DNA of 53,047 bases from Litoreibacter sp. Its GTDB lineage: Bacteria; Pseudomonadota; Alphaproteobacteria; Rhodobacterales; Rhodobacteraceae. Location of the stretch: positions 1 through 53,047 of the forward strand of contig JAPORH010000177.1 in NCBI GenBank assembly GCA_026710325.1, in the 5' to 3' direction. Below the pieces are notes generated by a model that did no database searches, was not told where the DNA came from, and saw nothing but the letters and a program-made list of their open reading frames with translations. This document shows positions 1 through 11,936 of the stretch, one piece after another (the first letter of the stretch is position 1; every line of letters starts with the position of its first letter). Made by a program: the position numbers and the translations under genes.

Positions 1-62
1 AAGCTTCAATTCGAATCCTTTTCGCTCCTCGTTTCAAGTAGCGTCGTGTACTATGGAATTAG

Positions 63-77
63 TTAACGAATTTTTAA
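63..77. promoter_or_regulatory. CtrA-type box TTAA-N7-TTAA
   Basis: Two TTAA half sites (63-66 and 74-77) are separated by exactly seven bases, and both are followed by C. This matches the full CtrA recognition pattern known from Caulobacter and other alphaproteobacteria. It lies beyond the terminator-like hairpin that closes the ccrM unit, so it most likely serves a gene to the left of the window. The match is by sequence only. Confidence 0.45.
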
Positions 78-109
78 CTATTTTGGGAACCGGAGACACG
101 GATGTCACC

Positions 110-183
110 AAAAAAAACCCTGCCGCCCCAAGTCTGGAGATCGGCAGGGTCTGAGTTTTGTGTCTGCGGGCGGATCCGCAGAC
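110..183 (-). terminator. Terminator hairpins downstream of ccrM
   Basis: A perfect 9-bp stem (117-125 with 142-150) is flanked on its left by a run of eight A (110-117). On the minus strand this reads as a GC-rich hairpin followed by a T run, the form of an intrinsic terminator. A second perfect 8-bp stem (162-169 with 176-183, 6-base loop) sits just before it, between the ccrM stop and the main hairpin. The rest of 1-212 contains no gene that I can see. Confidence 0.75.
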
Positions 184-212
184 ACGGGCGGTAACCTCTT
201 AGAATTCTATAA

Positions 213-1361
<1,149 letters not shown>

Positions 1362-1368
1362 CTAGGAT

Positions 1369-1383
1369 GATTCAAAGCGAATC
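1369..1383. promoter_or_regulatory. Paired GANTC sites in the ccrM leader
   Basis: GATTC (1369-1373) and GAATC (1379-1383) lie ten bases apart, 56-70 bases upstream of the chosen ccrM start. GANTC is the predicted target of the enzyme encoded just downstream. In Caulobacter, methylation of GANTC sites in the ccrM promoter region is known to lower its transcription. The same feedback here is an inference from position. Confidence 0.5.
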
Positions 1384-1422
1384 GTCAGTCAAAACTTATA
1401 AATTTCAATAGTTTACAAAAAA

Positions 1423-2031
1423 TCATCGACACAAGATATTGTGGACCGGCTTGTACGAACGCCGATGATGTGGTGTTACCCCGTGTTGCTCTAATGCACT
1501 CATATGCTCCTTGGTGGGGTAGCCCATATTTTTGCCCCAATTGTAAACGGGATACTGTTGCGCCAATGCACGCATGGTCCGGTCCCGCATCACTTTCGCC
1601 AAAATCGACGCGGCCGCGATGGACAAGGAACGCGCATCGCCTTTCACCAAAGGGGTCGCGGGCGGGTCCAAATCGCGAGGGACGCGGTTGCCATCGACAA
1701 GCACATGCCCAACACCGTCAAGCCCGGCCACCGCGCGGCACATAGCCAGATGTGACGCATGATAGATATTGAGCGTGTCGATCTCCTCAACACTGGCCTC
1801 AGCGATGCAGTAGCGCGCGCGGGTTGTGATCTGCTCAAACAACGCCTCGCGCTTCGTCTCGCTCAGTTTTTTGGAGTCGTTCAGCCCGTCAGGGATATCG
1901 CTCGGCTCCAAAATCACGGCAGCGGCGACGACCGGGCCAGATAGTGGCCCCCGGCCTGCTTCGTCTACACCCGCAATGCCGGACACTCCTTGCGCGATCA
2001 GTGCCGCTTCATGTGTGAAATCTGGTCCCAT
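1423..2031 (-). CDS. rnhB: Ribonuclease HII
   Basis: Endonuclease that cuts the RNA strand of RNA-DNA hybrids and removes single ribonucleotides from DNA, a housekeeping cytoplasmic enzyme. Visible motifs are the DEAGRG metal-binding segment (Asp23-Glu24 from the chosen start), the DSKKL segment, the VDG segment (third carboxylate) and the AAASILAKV helix. From 2031 the product is 202 residues, the usual length. The open frame extends to 2145, but those 38 extra residues do not resemble the family and would overlap the preceding gene by 13 bases. The ribosome binding site at the shorter start is weak, so the exact start is uncertain. ccrM follows on the same strand after 109 bases. Confidence 0.92.
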   Translation of the reverse strand: MGPDFTHEAALIAQGVSGIAGVDEAGRGPLSGPVVAAAVILEPSDIPDGLNDSKKLSETKREALFEQITTRARYCIAEASVEEIDTLNIYHASHLAMCRAVAGLDGVGHVLVDGNRVPRDLDPPATPLVKGDARSLSIAAASILAKVMRDRTMRALAQQYPVYNWGKNMGYPTKEHMSALEQHGVTPHHRRSYKPVHNILCR

Positions 2032-2132
2032 GGACCTGTCAAACACCGGCCAGCCGGGAAAGGCAAAGAGAAAAGGGGCGACCTGAGCGGTCACCCCCAA
2101 CTGCTCGCACTCGTTAACACGAAAAACCTTGT

Positions 2133-2564
2133 TCACAGGCGCCATCCGTTTTGGCGCAGGCAGCGTGGCGCGTAGAAGTAGCGCGGGCCGCTATTGGTCT
2201 GGTTCTGGCGCAGACAGTTTTGTGGAAGCTGCGCATTGGCGTGGCGCTGCATGCAACGAGCGCCGTAAACTTCCCGAATGCCGCGATGCGTCCATTGTTC
2301 GCGTACACAGCGCGAAGGCGCGCGTTTGATGCGGCTTGTCTTAATTGACGGTGCATGGCGCGGCGTATGAATTGCTTGGCTGCGGGCGCGTTGCTGCGCG
2401 GCTTTTCTTTCGTTGCGCTTCTCGATCTGGTTGGCGATCACACCGAGCACAACGAGCCCGCCCAGAACCTTGAACACATCTTCATCTGCGCGCGCGGGTG
2501 TCGCGGTGAATGAGGTGGCAGCCAACGTGGCACTCATAACTATGGCAGCAAATTGCTTCTTCAT
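2133..2564 (-). CDS. Small secreted Cys-containing protein, unknown function
   Basis: A 143-residue protein that I do not recognise. It starts with a clear signal peptide (MKK, a hydrophobic run, then ATPARA as likely cleavage site near residue 26). A short glycine-rich hydrophobic stretch (VLGGLVVLGVI) and a basic linker follow. The C-terminal half has four spaced Cys (CVREQW, ARCMQ, NCLRQ, RCLRQN), which suggests disulphides in the periplasm or outside the cell. I chose 2564 because a GGAGAG ribosome binding site lies just upstream; the frame opens further to 2771, but that part reads like non-coding sequence. It ends 101 bases before the chosen rnhB start. It is divergent from the gene at 2716, with about 150 bases for two promoters. 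Confidence 0.7.
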   Translation of the reverse strand: MKKQFAAIVMSATLAATSFTATPARADEDVFKVLGGLVVLGVIANQIEKRNERKAAQQRARSQAIHTPRHAPSIKTSRIKRAPSRCVREQWTHRGIREVYGARCMQRHANAQLPQNCLRQNQTNSGPRYFYAPRCLRQNGWRL

Positions 2565-2715
2565 CAGACATCTCTCCGTTTGGATTGCGGCCCTTGGTGA
2601 CCGGATGCGTCCAAATTGGGCGGAGGGCGGGCGGCTAAACAATTTCAGAGCCCTGAAAGCCGCTTGCGTCATTTTGTTATTGAATAACCGAGGGTGGTGG
2701 GACCATCTCAAGCCT

Positions 2716-3009
2716 ATGAAACATCGTATATATATCGCGGCGGCGCTGATCTGCGTCGCCACGGCAAACACGGCTCATGCCGCCTGTTTTGCTGATTACA
2801 AGGCCAAGAAGGACAATCCTTTGCAGTTGCACTACGGGGTAATGGAGCTGCCCGCTTCAGCATGTGGCAGCGCGTCAAGCGCGGCGAACGCGATTGCGCC
2901 GCGCCTTGCCAAAGCGGGCTGGACGTTGCTGAATGTGCTTTCGGTCTTTGACGAAAGCGGCCTTGCAGAAAGGAAGAGCAGTGCCGGACGCCACTACCTC
3001 CGCTACTAA
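2716..3009 (+). CDS. Conserved small secreted protein, unknown function
   Basis: A 97-residue protein with an N-terminal signal peptide (MKHRIYIAAALI, then ANTAHA before Ala-Cys). The mature part (CFADYKAKKDNPLQLHYG, then a Cys-Gly pair, then WTLLNVLSVFDESGL and a C-terminal HYLRY) resembles a short hypothetical protein I recall from many Rhodobacteraceae. That recall is memory, not a search. Two mature Cys suggest a disulphide in the periplasm. Its last 29 bases overlap the next gene, which suggests translational coupling. Function unknown. Confidence 0.75.
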   Translation: MKHRIYIAAALICVATANTAHAACFADYKAKKDNPLQLHYGVMELPASACGSASSAANAIAPRLAKAGWTLLNVLSVFDESGLAERKSSAGRHYLRY

Positions 3010-3679
3010 GCTGACGCCCGCGCGGGTGATCACGGTTGGCGTGGCGGCGATCGTGGGCATCCTCGTGGTGGCCGCCGTCGTTCTTTTCGCCAATCTGCCT
3101 GACGCCAACGCCTTCAACATGCGGGTTGAACGTCTATTCGTTGAAAACGACACACTCACGGGGCAGGCGGAGATAAAGCTACTTGAGATCCTCGCAGGTT
3201 CGGGCACCGCATTTTCCGAAACGCTTGCCAGTTACCGGTTTATCATTTTCGTGTTGATGGTTTTTGCGACGGCGCTTCTGATCGCGACCTTGGTGTCTTT
3301 GGTTTCCCTCGTCGGCCTCGCCCGCCGAATGGCGGAGGTTGAAAAATCCGGCATCCAGGTCAACGCGCTAACCGTGCATCGCGGCGAACGGATCGTGCAG
3401 ATCAACGATATGGAGTTCAAGCTAACTGAAGCCGCGTTGGAAACCCTGTCGGTGCTGGCTGAGGCGCGGATCGACGACGACATATTGTCAGGGATCGAAA
3501 TTGAAAGCGTAATCTCCGGCAAGCCCGCAGCCGATTGCGACGAGGCGGCAGGCGCGGTGCGGATCAAGCGGCTTCGCGATCACTTGGGCAATCAGATGAT
3601 CAGTGAGCTGCTCATCAAAAACATCGCGCGTAAAGGATATGTCCTCGCCGTGGAGCCCGACGCGATCAAGATGCTCTGA
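2981..3679 (+). CDS. Two-span membrane protein with winged-helix-like C-terminus
   Basis: A 232-residue protein from a GTG start. I preferred GTG 2981 because AGAAAGGAAG lies just upstream; the ATG at 2933 would add 16 residues inside the upstream gene. There are two hydrophobic segments, at about residues 15-40 (VITVGVAAIVGILVVA) and 90-120 (FIIFVLMVFATALLIA). The short loop between them should be periplasmic. The cytoplasmic tail has the feel of a winged helix (FKLTEAALETLSVLAEA, AVRIKRLRDHLGNQMI, ARKGYVLA), like the OmpR-type effector fold in ToxR-like membrane regulators, but reversed in topology. No enzyme motif is visible. The DNA-binding role is inference. It overlaps the upstream small secreted protein and is followed convergently by katG. 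Confidence 0.75.
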   Translation: MPDATTSATKLTPARVITVGVAAIVGILVVAAVVLFANLPDANAFNMRVERLFVENDTLTGQAEIKLLEILAGSGTAFSETLASYRFIIFVLMVFATALLIATLVSLVSLVGLARRMAEVEKSGIQVNALTVHRGERIVQINDMEFKLTEAALETLSVLAEARIDDDILSGIEIESVISGKPAADCDEAAGAVRIKRLRDHLGNQMISELLIKNIARKGYVLAVEPDAIKML

Positions 3680-3742
3680 AGCGCAATCCGAAAAATAGGA
3701 GCCGGTTTTCGGTTCAATTGCGCGCAAATCATAAACGGGCAC

Positions 3743-3775
3743 AAAAAAGCCCGGGCAGATCATGCCTGCCCAGGC
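3743..3775 (-). terminator. Intrinsic terminator of katG
   Basis: A 10-bp stem with one mismatch (3749-3758 with 3766-3775) carries a run of six A on its left side (3743-3748), so on the minus strand it is a hairpin followed by six T. It lies 17 bases beyond the katG stop and between two convergent genes. Confidence 0.75.
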
Positions 3776-3791
3776 CTTAGATTCTCAAACC

Positions 3792-6050
<2,259 letters not shown>

Positions 6051-6076
6051 TCTTAAGCTTCCGATAGTCTGAGGTT

Positions 6077-6991
6077 ATGATAAACTTTACCATCAAACAG
6101 TTCCGCTATTTCGACGCTTTGGCGCGCGCGGGCCATTTCGGACAGGCCGCCGAGGCATGCGCGATCTCGCAACCAGCTCTATCCGTCCAAATCAAAGAGT
6201 TAGAAGCGATGCTCGGTGCGCCGCTGGTCGAACGTACAGCGCGCAAAGTCAGGCTCACAACTTTGGGGGAGGAATTTCTCGAACGCGCGCGTAAGGTCTT
6301 GAACGATGTCGAAGAAATGTCTGAGCTCGCACGCTCAAGCGTCGGCCCGCTCAAAGGCGCCTTGCGCATAGGCGTGATCCCGACAGTAGCGCCCTACCTA
6401 TTGCCCGATATCATCAAGACGCTCTCGGCGCAGTTTCCCGACCTAGAGCTGGCCCCGCGCGAATCCATCACCAATTCTCTGATCCGCGACCTGTTGGAAG
6501 CACGGCTCGACTTTGTGGTAGCCGCCCTCCCCATATCTGAGCCAGCATTGCGCGAATTTGCGCTTTTCGATGAAGACTTTGTTCTGGTGCGGTCCCAGAG
6601 AGACGCGGGCAATCCGGTGCCAAGCCCCGAACGACTGCCCGAAATGAAACTTCTCCTTCTCGAAGAGGGGCATTGCTTCCGCGATCAGGCCCTGTCTTTT
6701 TGTGACATGCGCCCCTCTGACCCGAGCCTCGTGATGGAGGGCTCATCGCTCTCAACGCTCGTGCAAATGGTGGATGCAGGTCTTGGGTTGACGCTGCTCC
6801 CCGAAATGGCCGTCCCGCTTGAAACGCAGAACGCAGGGCTTTCCGTCGCGCGTTTTGAACGCAACAAACCGCAGCGCATAATTGGCATGGTTTGGCGCAA
6901 GACCAGCCCGCTCAGCGAACAATTCATGGAGATTGGCGCACTGATCCGGCAAGTCGGGCAGGCCAAGATCGAACAGCTTCAAACGCGTTGA
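6077..6991 (+). CDS. oxyR: Hydrogen peroxide sensor, LysR-type regulator OxyR
   Basis: A 304-residue LysR-family regulator. An N-terminal winged helix-turn-helix (about residues 1-60, with GHFGQAAEACAISQPALSVQI) is followed by a substrate-binding-like domain. The segment EEGHCFRDQALSFC places Cys at 200 and 209, matching the Cys199-Cys208 redox pair of E. coli OxyR, so it should sense peroxide through a disulphide. That motif, plus the divergent katG, makes OxyR much more likely than another LysR regulator. It starts at ATG 6077 after a TGAGG ribosome binding site. It probably activates katG and controls itself from the shared gap. Confidence 0.95.
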   Translation: MINFTIKQFRYFDALARAGHFGQAAEACAISQPALSVQIKELEAMLGAPLVERTARKVRLTTLGEEFLERARKVLNDVEEMSELARSSVGPLKGALRIGVIPTVAPYLLPDIIKTLSAQFPDLELAPRESITNSLIRDLLEARLDFVVAALPISEPALREFALFDEDFVLVRSQRDAGNPVPSPERLPEMKLLLLEEGHCFRDQALSFCDMRPSDPSLVMEGSSLSTLVQMVDAGLGLTLLPEMAVPLETQNAGLSVARFERNKPQRIIGMVWRKTSPLSEQFMEIGALIRQVGQAKIEQLQTR

Positions 6992-7133
6992 TCCGGGATC
7001 GGGTACGGTTGGCTAAAATAATAATAATAAAATCAAGGTCCGGAGGTCGCCGTTTAGGAATATCTAAACGCACCAAAATTAGGGTGGATCAAAGGTGTAA
7101 GCGTCTTGCAGCTGGTTGCCATGGTTTGAGTGA

Positions 7134-10100
7134 ATGTCGATTGAGTCCATTATTGCAACTTTGGGTGAACTGACCGGCGATGCAATCTGCATTTTCCGCG
7201 ATCATGGCAAAGACGAGGCACCCAGCTTCGCGTGGGCAAACACAGAATACACACGTCTAAAAGGGTGCTCCATCGAGGAGATGGAAAGCGCGCAGGCGAG
7301 CCTCTTACCCCATGCTGTCGACTGTGACAGAGAGCTCGAAAAAGACGTCGAAGCATGCCTCGCATCGAGTGGTCAGTGGACGGGTCAGGCTCTATGTAGA
7401 CGCGTCGATGGGTCAGCATTTTGGGCTCACATCAAAATCCGCTCTAACATCGAAGATGAAAAAGGTGAACGCTACGTCCTACACGCCTATCGCGACATAG
7501 GTGTAGAGCCGCACAAAGAAACGGAACTGGCAGCCAAAGCGCCAGAAACTGATCTAGACAAAGCGCAACTCATGGAGCAGCGGCTCAGAGCCGCTGTTGA
7601 GGCATTCCAAGGCTCTTTTGCGATCTATGATCCAGACCTGACCCTCGTACTGTGCAACAGCAGATACAAAGAAGAGCTCGCCAACCGGCCCGACGATATT
7701 CAGCCAGGAATGACGATGTGGGAAGTCGGCCGCGAAGCGATGCGGTCGGGCAAAATGATAGTGCAACCCGGCCTCACCGAAGAGGAAACGATCGAATTCG
7801 CCATAAACGACACTCGGTCCAATACGGGCGTTCCGATCGAAACCCATTTCTCCGACGATCGCGTTTGCTTGTCCCTTAGAACCCACTCGGAGAATGGAGA
7901 TTATATCATCTCCAGAACCGACGTCACCGAAGTCGTTGAGCAGCGCCGCAAGTTCGAGGAGATGAATGAGGCATTGACTGCAACCCTTGAGGAACGCGAG
8001 CTGCTTATGCACGCAATCGACGAGGCTCGGGAGCGGCTGTCAGCGGGGATGGAGGCGTTACCGGACGCCTTTGCCATTTTTGACCAAAACTACGAACTCG
8101 TGATTTGCAATCACGTCTATGCCTCCGAGTGGTCCGACGACGTCTTTGATGTGCAACCCGGTATGGCGTTCCGCGATTTAGTGAAGATGGGGGTGCGAAA
8201 CGGCAAGCTAGACACTGGCGGTCGCGACTTGGAAGAGTTTCTCGACGATGTCATTCCTAACGTCTTCATGATCGAGGACGAACCAGTCGTAAGCGAATTT
8301 CGCCCCGGGCGTTTCGTTCGCAGCCTCAGACGGCGTGCGCCCAATGGTGACCTGATTGTGCTGAGAACGGATATCTCCGAACTTGTGCTCAAGAACCGCG
8401 AAGTTGAAGCCATTAACGCGCAACTGGTTGAAGCCTTGGAAGAAGGTAAGGCCCTTGCCCTGGCGGCGCAGAAATCTGAGCAAAGGCTCGCCGCTGCGAT
8501 CGATGCGATCCCCGATGGCTTCGCAATGTTTGACGTGAAAGACCGTTTGGTTGCTTTCAATGCAGCCTTCTCAGAAATCTACCCACCAAACAAAGTCGAA
8601 AAAGGCATCAATGTCACCGATATCATTCGACTGGCATTTGAAGCGAACCTCGCGCCAGTAAGCCCCGAAGAACAAGCGGAATACGTTGATCTTGTCATGC
8701 GAAACTGGACGAAAATCAGTACGATGGAAAAGGTGCGTACTCCCGACGGGCGCCATTTTGAAATCAACCGCAACATCAGCGAAACCAAAGACAAAATTCT
8801 CTTCCGGCGCGATGTAACAGACCTTGTCCTGCAAACAGTCGCTCTTGAAGACGCGCAACAGGAGATGGAGCATCAAGCGACGCATGACGCTTTGACCGGC
8901 GTTCGAAATCGCCGGGGTCTCAATGAGGCGCTCGATGAGCTGATCAAGCACGGCGAAGGCCAAGAAACCGGAGCTTGCGTCCTTCATGTCGATCTGGACC
9001 GTTTCAAAGGCATCAACGACACGCTGGGCCATGCCGCCGGCGATTTTGTGCTCCAGCACGTCGCGACGGTCTTGAAGGAGCTTTCGGGCGAGGATGCGAT
9101 TATTGCACGCGTTGGGGGCGATGAATTCGTCATTGCCTTTGCATGTGCGCATTGCGGAAAACGCGGCCTGGACCTGGCCAACTCAATAGTCGCGCGCGCC
9201 GCGGAACCCGTCATTTTTCAAGGCAAGGAATGTCAGATTGGGGCCAGCGTGGGCGTGGCCGCACCCCCTTACGGCGGCCGCACATCTTCGGAGCTTTTGG
9301 TGAACTCGGACATCGCGCTTTATCGCGCAAAAAACGCTGGTCGAAATAGGGCGCAGCTGTTCGATGCCGATCTCGCCCATGAGGTAGAGGAGCAAAAGGA
9401 GCTCGCAGATGCGGTAACCATTGGGCTCGCCCGAGGGGAGTTCGTACCCGTGTACCAACCGCAATTCTGCGCACAAACGCACGATCTCATCGGGGTCGAG
9501 ACGCTGGCGCGCTGGCAACATCCAGAGAAAGGTCTGCTGACACCAGACAAATTCTTGGGCATTGCGGAAGGTTTGGGGGCTGTCGCGCGCATCGACGCTC
9601 AGATTTTTGAATCGGCGGTGCATGAGTGCCTCGCGCTATATCAACATGGCATCGAAATTCCTGCCGTATCCTTCAACGTTTCAATCGACCGGGTGCGGCA
9701 CCCGAAGCTCGTTCAACACATGAAAGAACTTGGACCGCTCCCATTTGCGATCGGTTTTGAGCTTTTGGAATCGATCTTCATTGAAGAAGAGGACGATCTG
9801 TTTCTGATGCGGCTCGATCAGTTGCGCGACCTTGGCGCCCGGATCGAGCTTGATGACTTTGGATCAGGCCGCGCGTCAATTATCGCCCTCACCAGGATCG
9901 GAGCCGACCGCCTGAAAATCGATCAAAGACTCGTGCGCCCTATCGAGGAGAGCGAGTCGGCGCGGCGGCTCATCAAGGCCTGTATCGACATCGGATCAGC
10001 CCTTGGGATCGGCGTGCTTGCCGAAGGTGTGGAGACGCCCGGGCAGGCAGATATTCTTCGCGAGCTTGGGTGTTCGTGTTTTCAAGGCTACCTTTACGCC

Positions 10101-10187
10101 AAGCCAATGCGCATGGATGACCTTCGCAGCTTTCTCGCGAAAGAAGCTTGGCGCACGCAACCTAAAGCCACACTTCGCACAGCATAA
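7134..10187 (+). CDS. Multi-PAS GGDEF-EAL cyclic di-GMP protein
   Basis: A 1017-residue soluble protein with no membrane segment. I see four PAS-like sensor units at about residues 1-130, 145-265, 300-420 and 450-570. The last three share the pattern of a DGFA(I/M)FD strand followed by CN or FN, which suggests internal duplication. Short helical linkers separate them. The GGDEF domain keeps an intact VGGDEF loop near 661, so it may make cyclic di-GMP. The EAL domain reads ETLAR near 789 but keeps the Glu and the later metal and catalytic motifs (FNVS, FELLES, DDFGSG, LKID, AEGVET, GYLYAKP), so it may also be an active phosphodiesterase. Which activity dominates cannot be told from sequence. 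It stands alone between oxyR and a transporter operon. Confidence 0.93.
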   Translation: MSIESIIATLGELTGDAICIFRDHGKDEAPSFAWANTEYTRLKGCSIEEMESAQASLLPHAVDCDRELEKDVEACLASSGQWTGQALCRRVDGSAFWAHIKIRSNIEDEKGERYVLHAYRDIGVEPHKETELAAKAPETDLDKAQLMEQRLRAAVEAFQGSFAIYDPDLTLVLCNSRYKEELANRPDDIQPGMTMWEVGREAMRSGKMIVQPGLTEEETIEFAINDTRSNTGVPIETHFSDDRVCLSLRTHSENGDYIISRTDVTEVVEQRRKFEEMNEALTATLEERELLMHAIDEARERLSAGMEALPDAFAIFDQNYELVICNHVYASEWSDDVFDVQPGMAFRDLVKMGVRNGKLDTGGRDLEEFLDDVIPNVFMIEDEPVVSEFRPGRFVRSLRRRAPNGDLIVLRTDISELVLKNREVEAINAQLVEALEEGKALALAAQKSEQRLAAAIDAIPDGFAMFDVKDRLVAFNAAFSEIYPPNKVEKGINVTDIIRLAFEANLAPVSPEEQAEYVDLVMRNWTKISTMEKVRTPDGRHFEINRNISETKDKILFRRDVTDLVLQTVALEDAQQEMEHQATHDALTGVRNRRGLNEALDELIKHGEGQETGACVLHVDLDRFKGINDTLGHAAGDFVLQHVATVLKELSGEDAIIARVGGDEFVIAFACAHCGKRGLDLANSIVARAAEPVIFQGKECQIGASVGVAAPPYGGRTSSELLVNSDIALYRAKNAGRNRAQLFDADLAHEVEEQKELADAVTIGLARGEFVPVYQPQFCAQTHDLIGVETLARWQHPEKGLLTPDKFLGIAEGLGAVARIDAQIFESAVHECLALYQHGIEIPAVSFNVSIDRVRHPKLVQHMKELGPLPFAIGFELLESIFIEEEDDLFLMRLDQLRDLGARIELDDFGSGRASIIALTRIGADRLKIDQRLVRPIEESESARRLIKACIDIGSALGIGVLAEGVETPGQADILRELGCSCFQGYLYAKPMRMDDLRSFLAKEAWRTQPKATLRTA

Positions 10188-10366
10188 CGTCGAGCCAGTT
10201 TGGGCCTTCCTCGCCCGCGACCAACCTGATTCAAACATAAACCGCAACTCGATGACGCCACGTCAATGCAGGATTGGCCAGAACAGCGACCGGTGAGGCC
10301 CGGCTGGCCTTGCATTTGCCTACGAATACAGGTTTTCCTACCGCTTGACCTGACTCGAAGGACCGA

Positions 10367-11140
10367 ATGACCACATCGTCCCCTGCCCTCGAAATCCGTG
10401 ACCTCCATAAAAGCTATGGGGAGCTTGAGGTTCTCAAAGGCGTGAGCTTTTCGGCAAAGCCCGGCGACGTGGTCTCACTAATCGGCTCCTCCGGATCGGG
10501 AAAGTCGACCTTGCTGCGTTGCACCAACCTGCTCGAGTTCAGCCAAGCGGGCGAGGTTCTGTTCGAAGGCGAGCCAATTGAATGGAAAGGCAGCGGTGCC
10601 AGCCGAAAACCTGCCGACACAGCTCAGGTCACGCGGATTCGTACCAACGTTTCGATGGTGTTTCAGCAATTCAACTTATGGTCGCACCTATCGGTCCTGC
10701 GCAACGTGATGGAAGCCCCGATCACGGTGTTGAAGCGCGACCCGGGCGAGGTGGAAGAGAAGGCCCGCGCTTACCTGACCAAAGTTGGCCTTGGCGACAA
10801 ATGCGACGCTTGGCCGTCCGAGCTATCTGGCGGCCAGCAACAACGCGCCGCCATCGCGCGCGCGCTGTGTATGGAGCCGCGCGCGCTTTTGCTTGATGAA
10901 CCGACCAGCGCGCTCGACCCCGAGTTGGAACAAGAGGTCGTGCGCGTCATTCAGGACCTTGCCCGCGAAGGGCGGACGATGGTCATCGTTACCCATGACA
11001 TGAAATTGGCCCGTGATGTGAGCGACCACGTCATATTCCTACATCACGGTCTGATCGAGGAAGAGGGCGCGCCCGACACGCTGTTCGGCGCGCCTAAATC
11101 AGAGCGGCTGCGGCAATTCCTGTCCGCCGTCGCCGCATAG
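10367..11140 (+). CDS. Polar amino acid ABC transporter, ATP-binding subunit
   Basis: A 257-residue ATPase of the HisP/GlnQ/OccP type that powers uptake through the two permeases encoded downstream. It has Walker A GSSGSGKST (40-48), the Q-loop VFQQFNLW, signature LSGGQQQR (about 154) and Walker B LLLDEPTSALD (about 174), then the switch His in VTHD. The insert after the first strand region (EGEPIEWKGSG) is usual for histidine/opine type importers. It starts the cluster 10.4-13.7 kb: ATPase, binding protein, two permeases. It has a GAAGGA ribosome binding site. About 180 bases of non-coding sequence precede it, likely the promoter. Confidence 0.93.
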   Translation: MTTSSPALEIRDLHKSYGELEVLKGVSFSAKPGDVVSLIGSSGSGKSTLLRCTNLLEFSQAGEVLFEGEPIEWKGSGASRKPADTAQVTRIRTNVSMVFQQFNLWSHLSVLRNVMEAPITVLKRDPGEVEEKARAYLTKVGLGDKCDAWPSELSGGQQQRAAIARALCMEPRALLLDEPTSALDPELEQEVVRVIQDLAREGRTMVIVTHDMKLARDVSDHVIFLHHGLIEEEGAPDTLFGAPKSERLRQFLSAVAA

Positions 11141-11162
11141 TTTAACTTCAGGGAGAATTGCT

Positions 11163-11882
11163 ATGAAAACACTTCTAGCTTCCGCTGCTTTGGCGCTTGT
11201 CGCCGGGGCTGTTTACGCCGACGGACACGCTACAGTCCGCATGGGGACCGAAGGGGCCTACCCTCCGTGGAACTTCGTCAATGACGCGGGCGAGATCGAC
11301 GGGTTCGAGCGTGAGCTGGGCGACGAGCTTTGCACCCGCGCCGAGCTGACCTGCGAATGGGTCAAGAATGACTGGGACTCGATCATTCCGAACCTCGTCT
11401 CCGGCAACTACGATGTCATTATCGCGGGCATGTCGATCACAGATGAACGCGATGAAGTGATCGACTTTACCCAGGCCTACACACCACCAGATCCTTCGAC
11501 CTACGCTGCTTTGGATGCGGGCGTTGACCTGACCGGCGGCGTGATCGCCGCGCAGACAGGCACCATTCAGGCAGGCTACGTCGCTGAAAGCGGTGCCACG
11601 TTGGTGGAATTTGCCACGCCCGATGAAACCATCGCTGCTGTGATGAACGGTGAAGCCGATGCGGTGCTCGCCGATGACAGCTTTGTTCAAACCGCCATCG
11701 CGGCCAATAGCGGCCTGATGGTAGTAGGCGACCCCGTCTCGCTTGGTGGCGGCGTCGGCATGGGCATCCGCGAGTCCGACGGTGACCTGCGCGCCAAGTT
11801 CGACGCAGCGATCCAATCCATGAAGGATGACGGCACTTTGAACGCCATGATTGCGAAATGGGAAGTCTCTTCGCAGTGGTAA
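11163..11882 (+). CDS. Periplasmic amino acid binding protein (SBP family 3)
   Basis: A 239-residue solute-binding protein. It has a signal peptide (MKTLLASAALALVAGAVYA, cleaved before DGHA), then the typical family 3 start VRMGTEGAYPPWNF and the IIAGMSITDERDEVIDFTQAY segment that lines the ligand site. Substrate type is polar amino acid, amine or opine-like. The Asp and Arg of the family site are present (ITDER), which suits an amino acid ligand, but the exact ligand cannot be read. AGGGAGAA precedes the ATG. It lies 22 bases after the ATPase gene and 54 before the first permease. Confidence 0.93.
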   Translation: MKTLLASAALALVAGAVYADGHATVRMGTEGAYPPWNFVNDAGEIDGFERELGDELCTRAELTCEWVKNDWDSIIPNLVSGNYDVIIAGMSITDERDEVIDFTQAYTPPDPSTYAALDAGVDLTGGVIAAQTGTIQAGYVAESGATLVEFATPDETIAAVMNGEADAVLADDSFVQTAIAANSGLMVVGDPVSLGGGVGMGIRESDGDLRAKFDAAIQSMKDDGTLNAMIAKWEVSSQW

Positions 11883-11936
11883 TCTGATCATGCGGAGGGG
11901 CGGGTACGCCTGCCCCTCTGCCTCCAAGGGCCTGTA

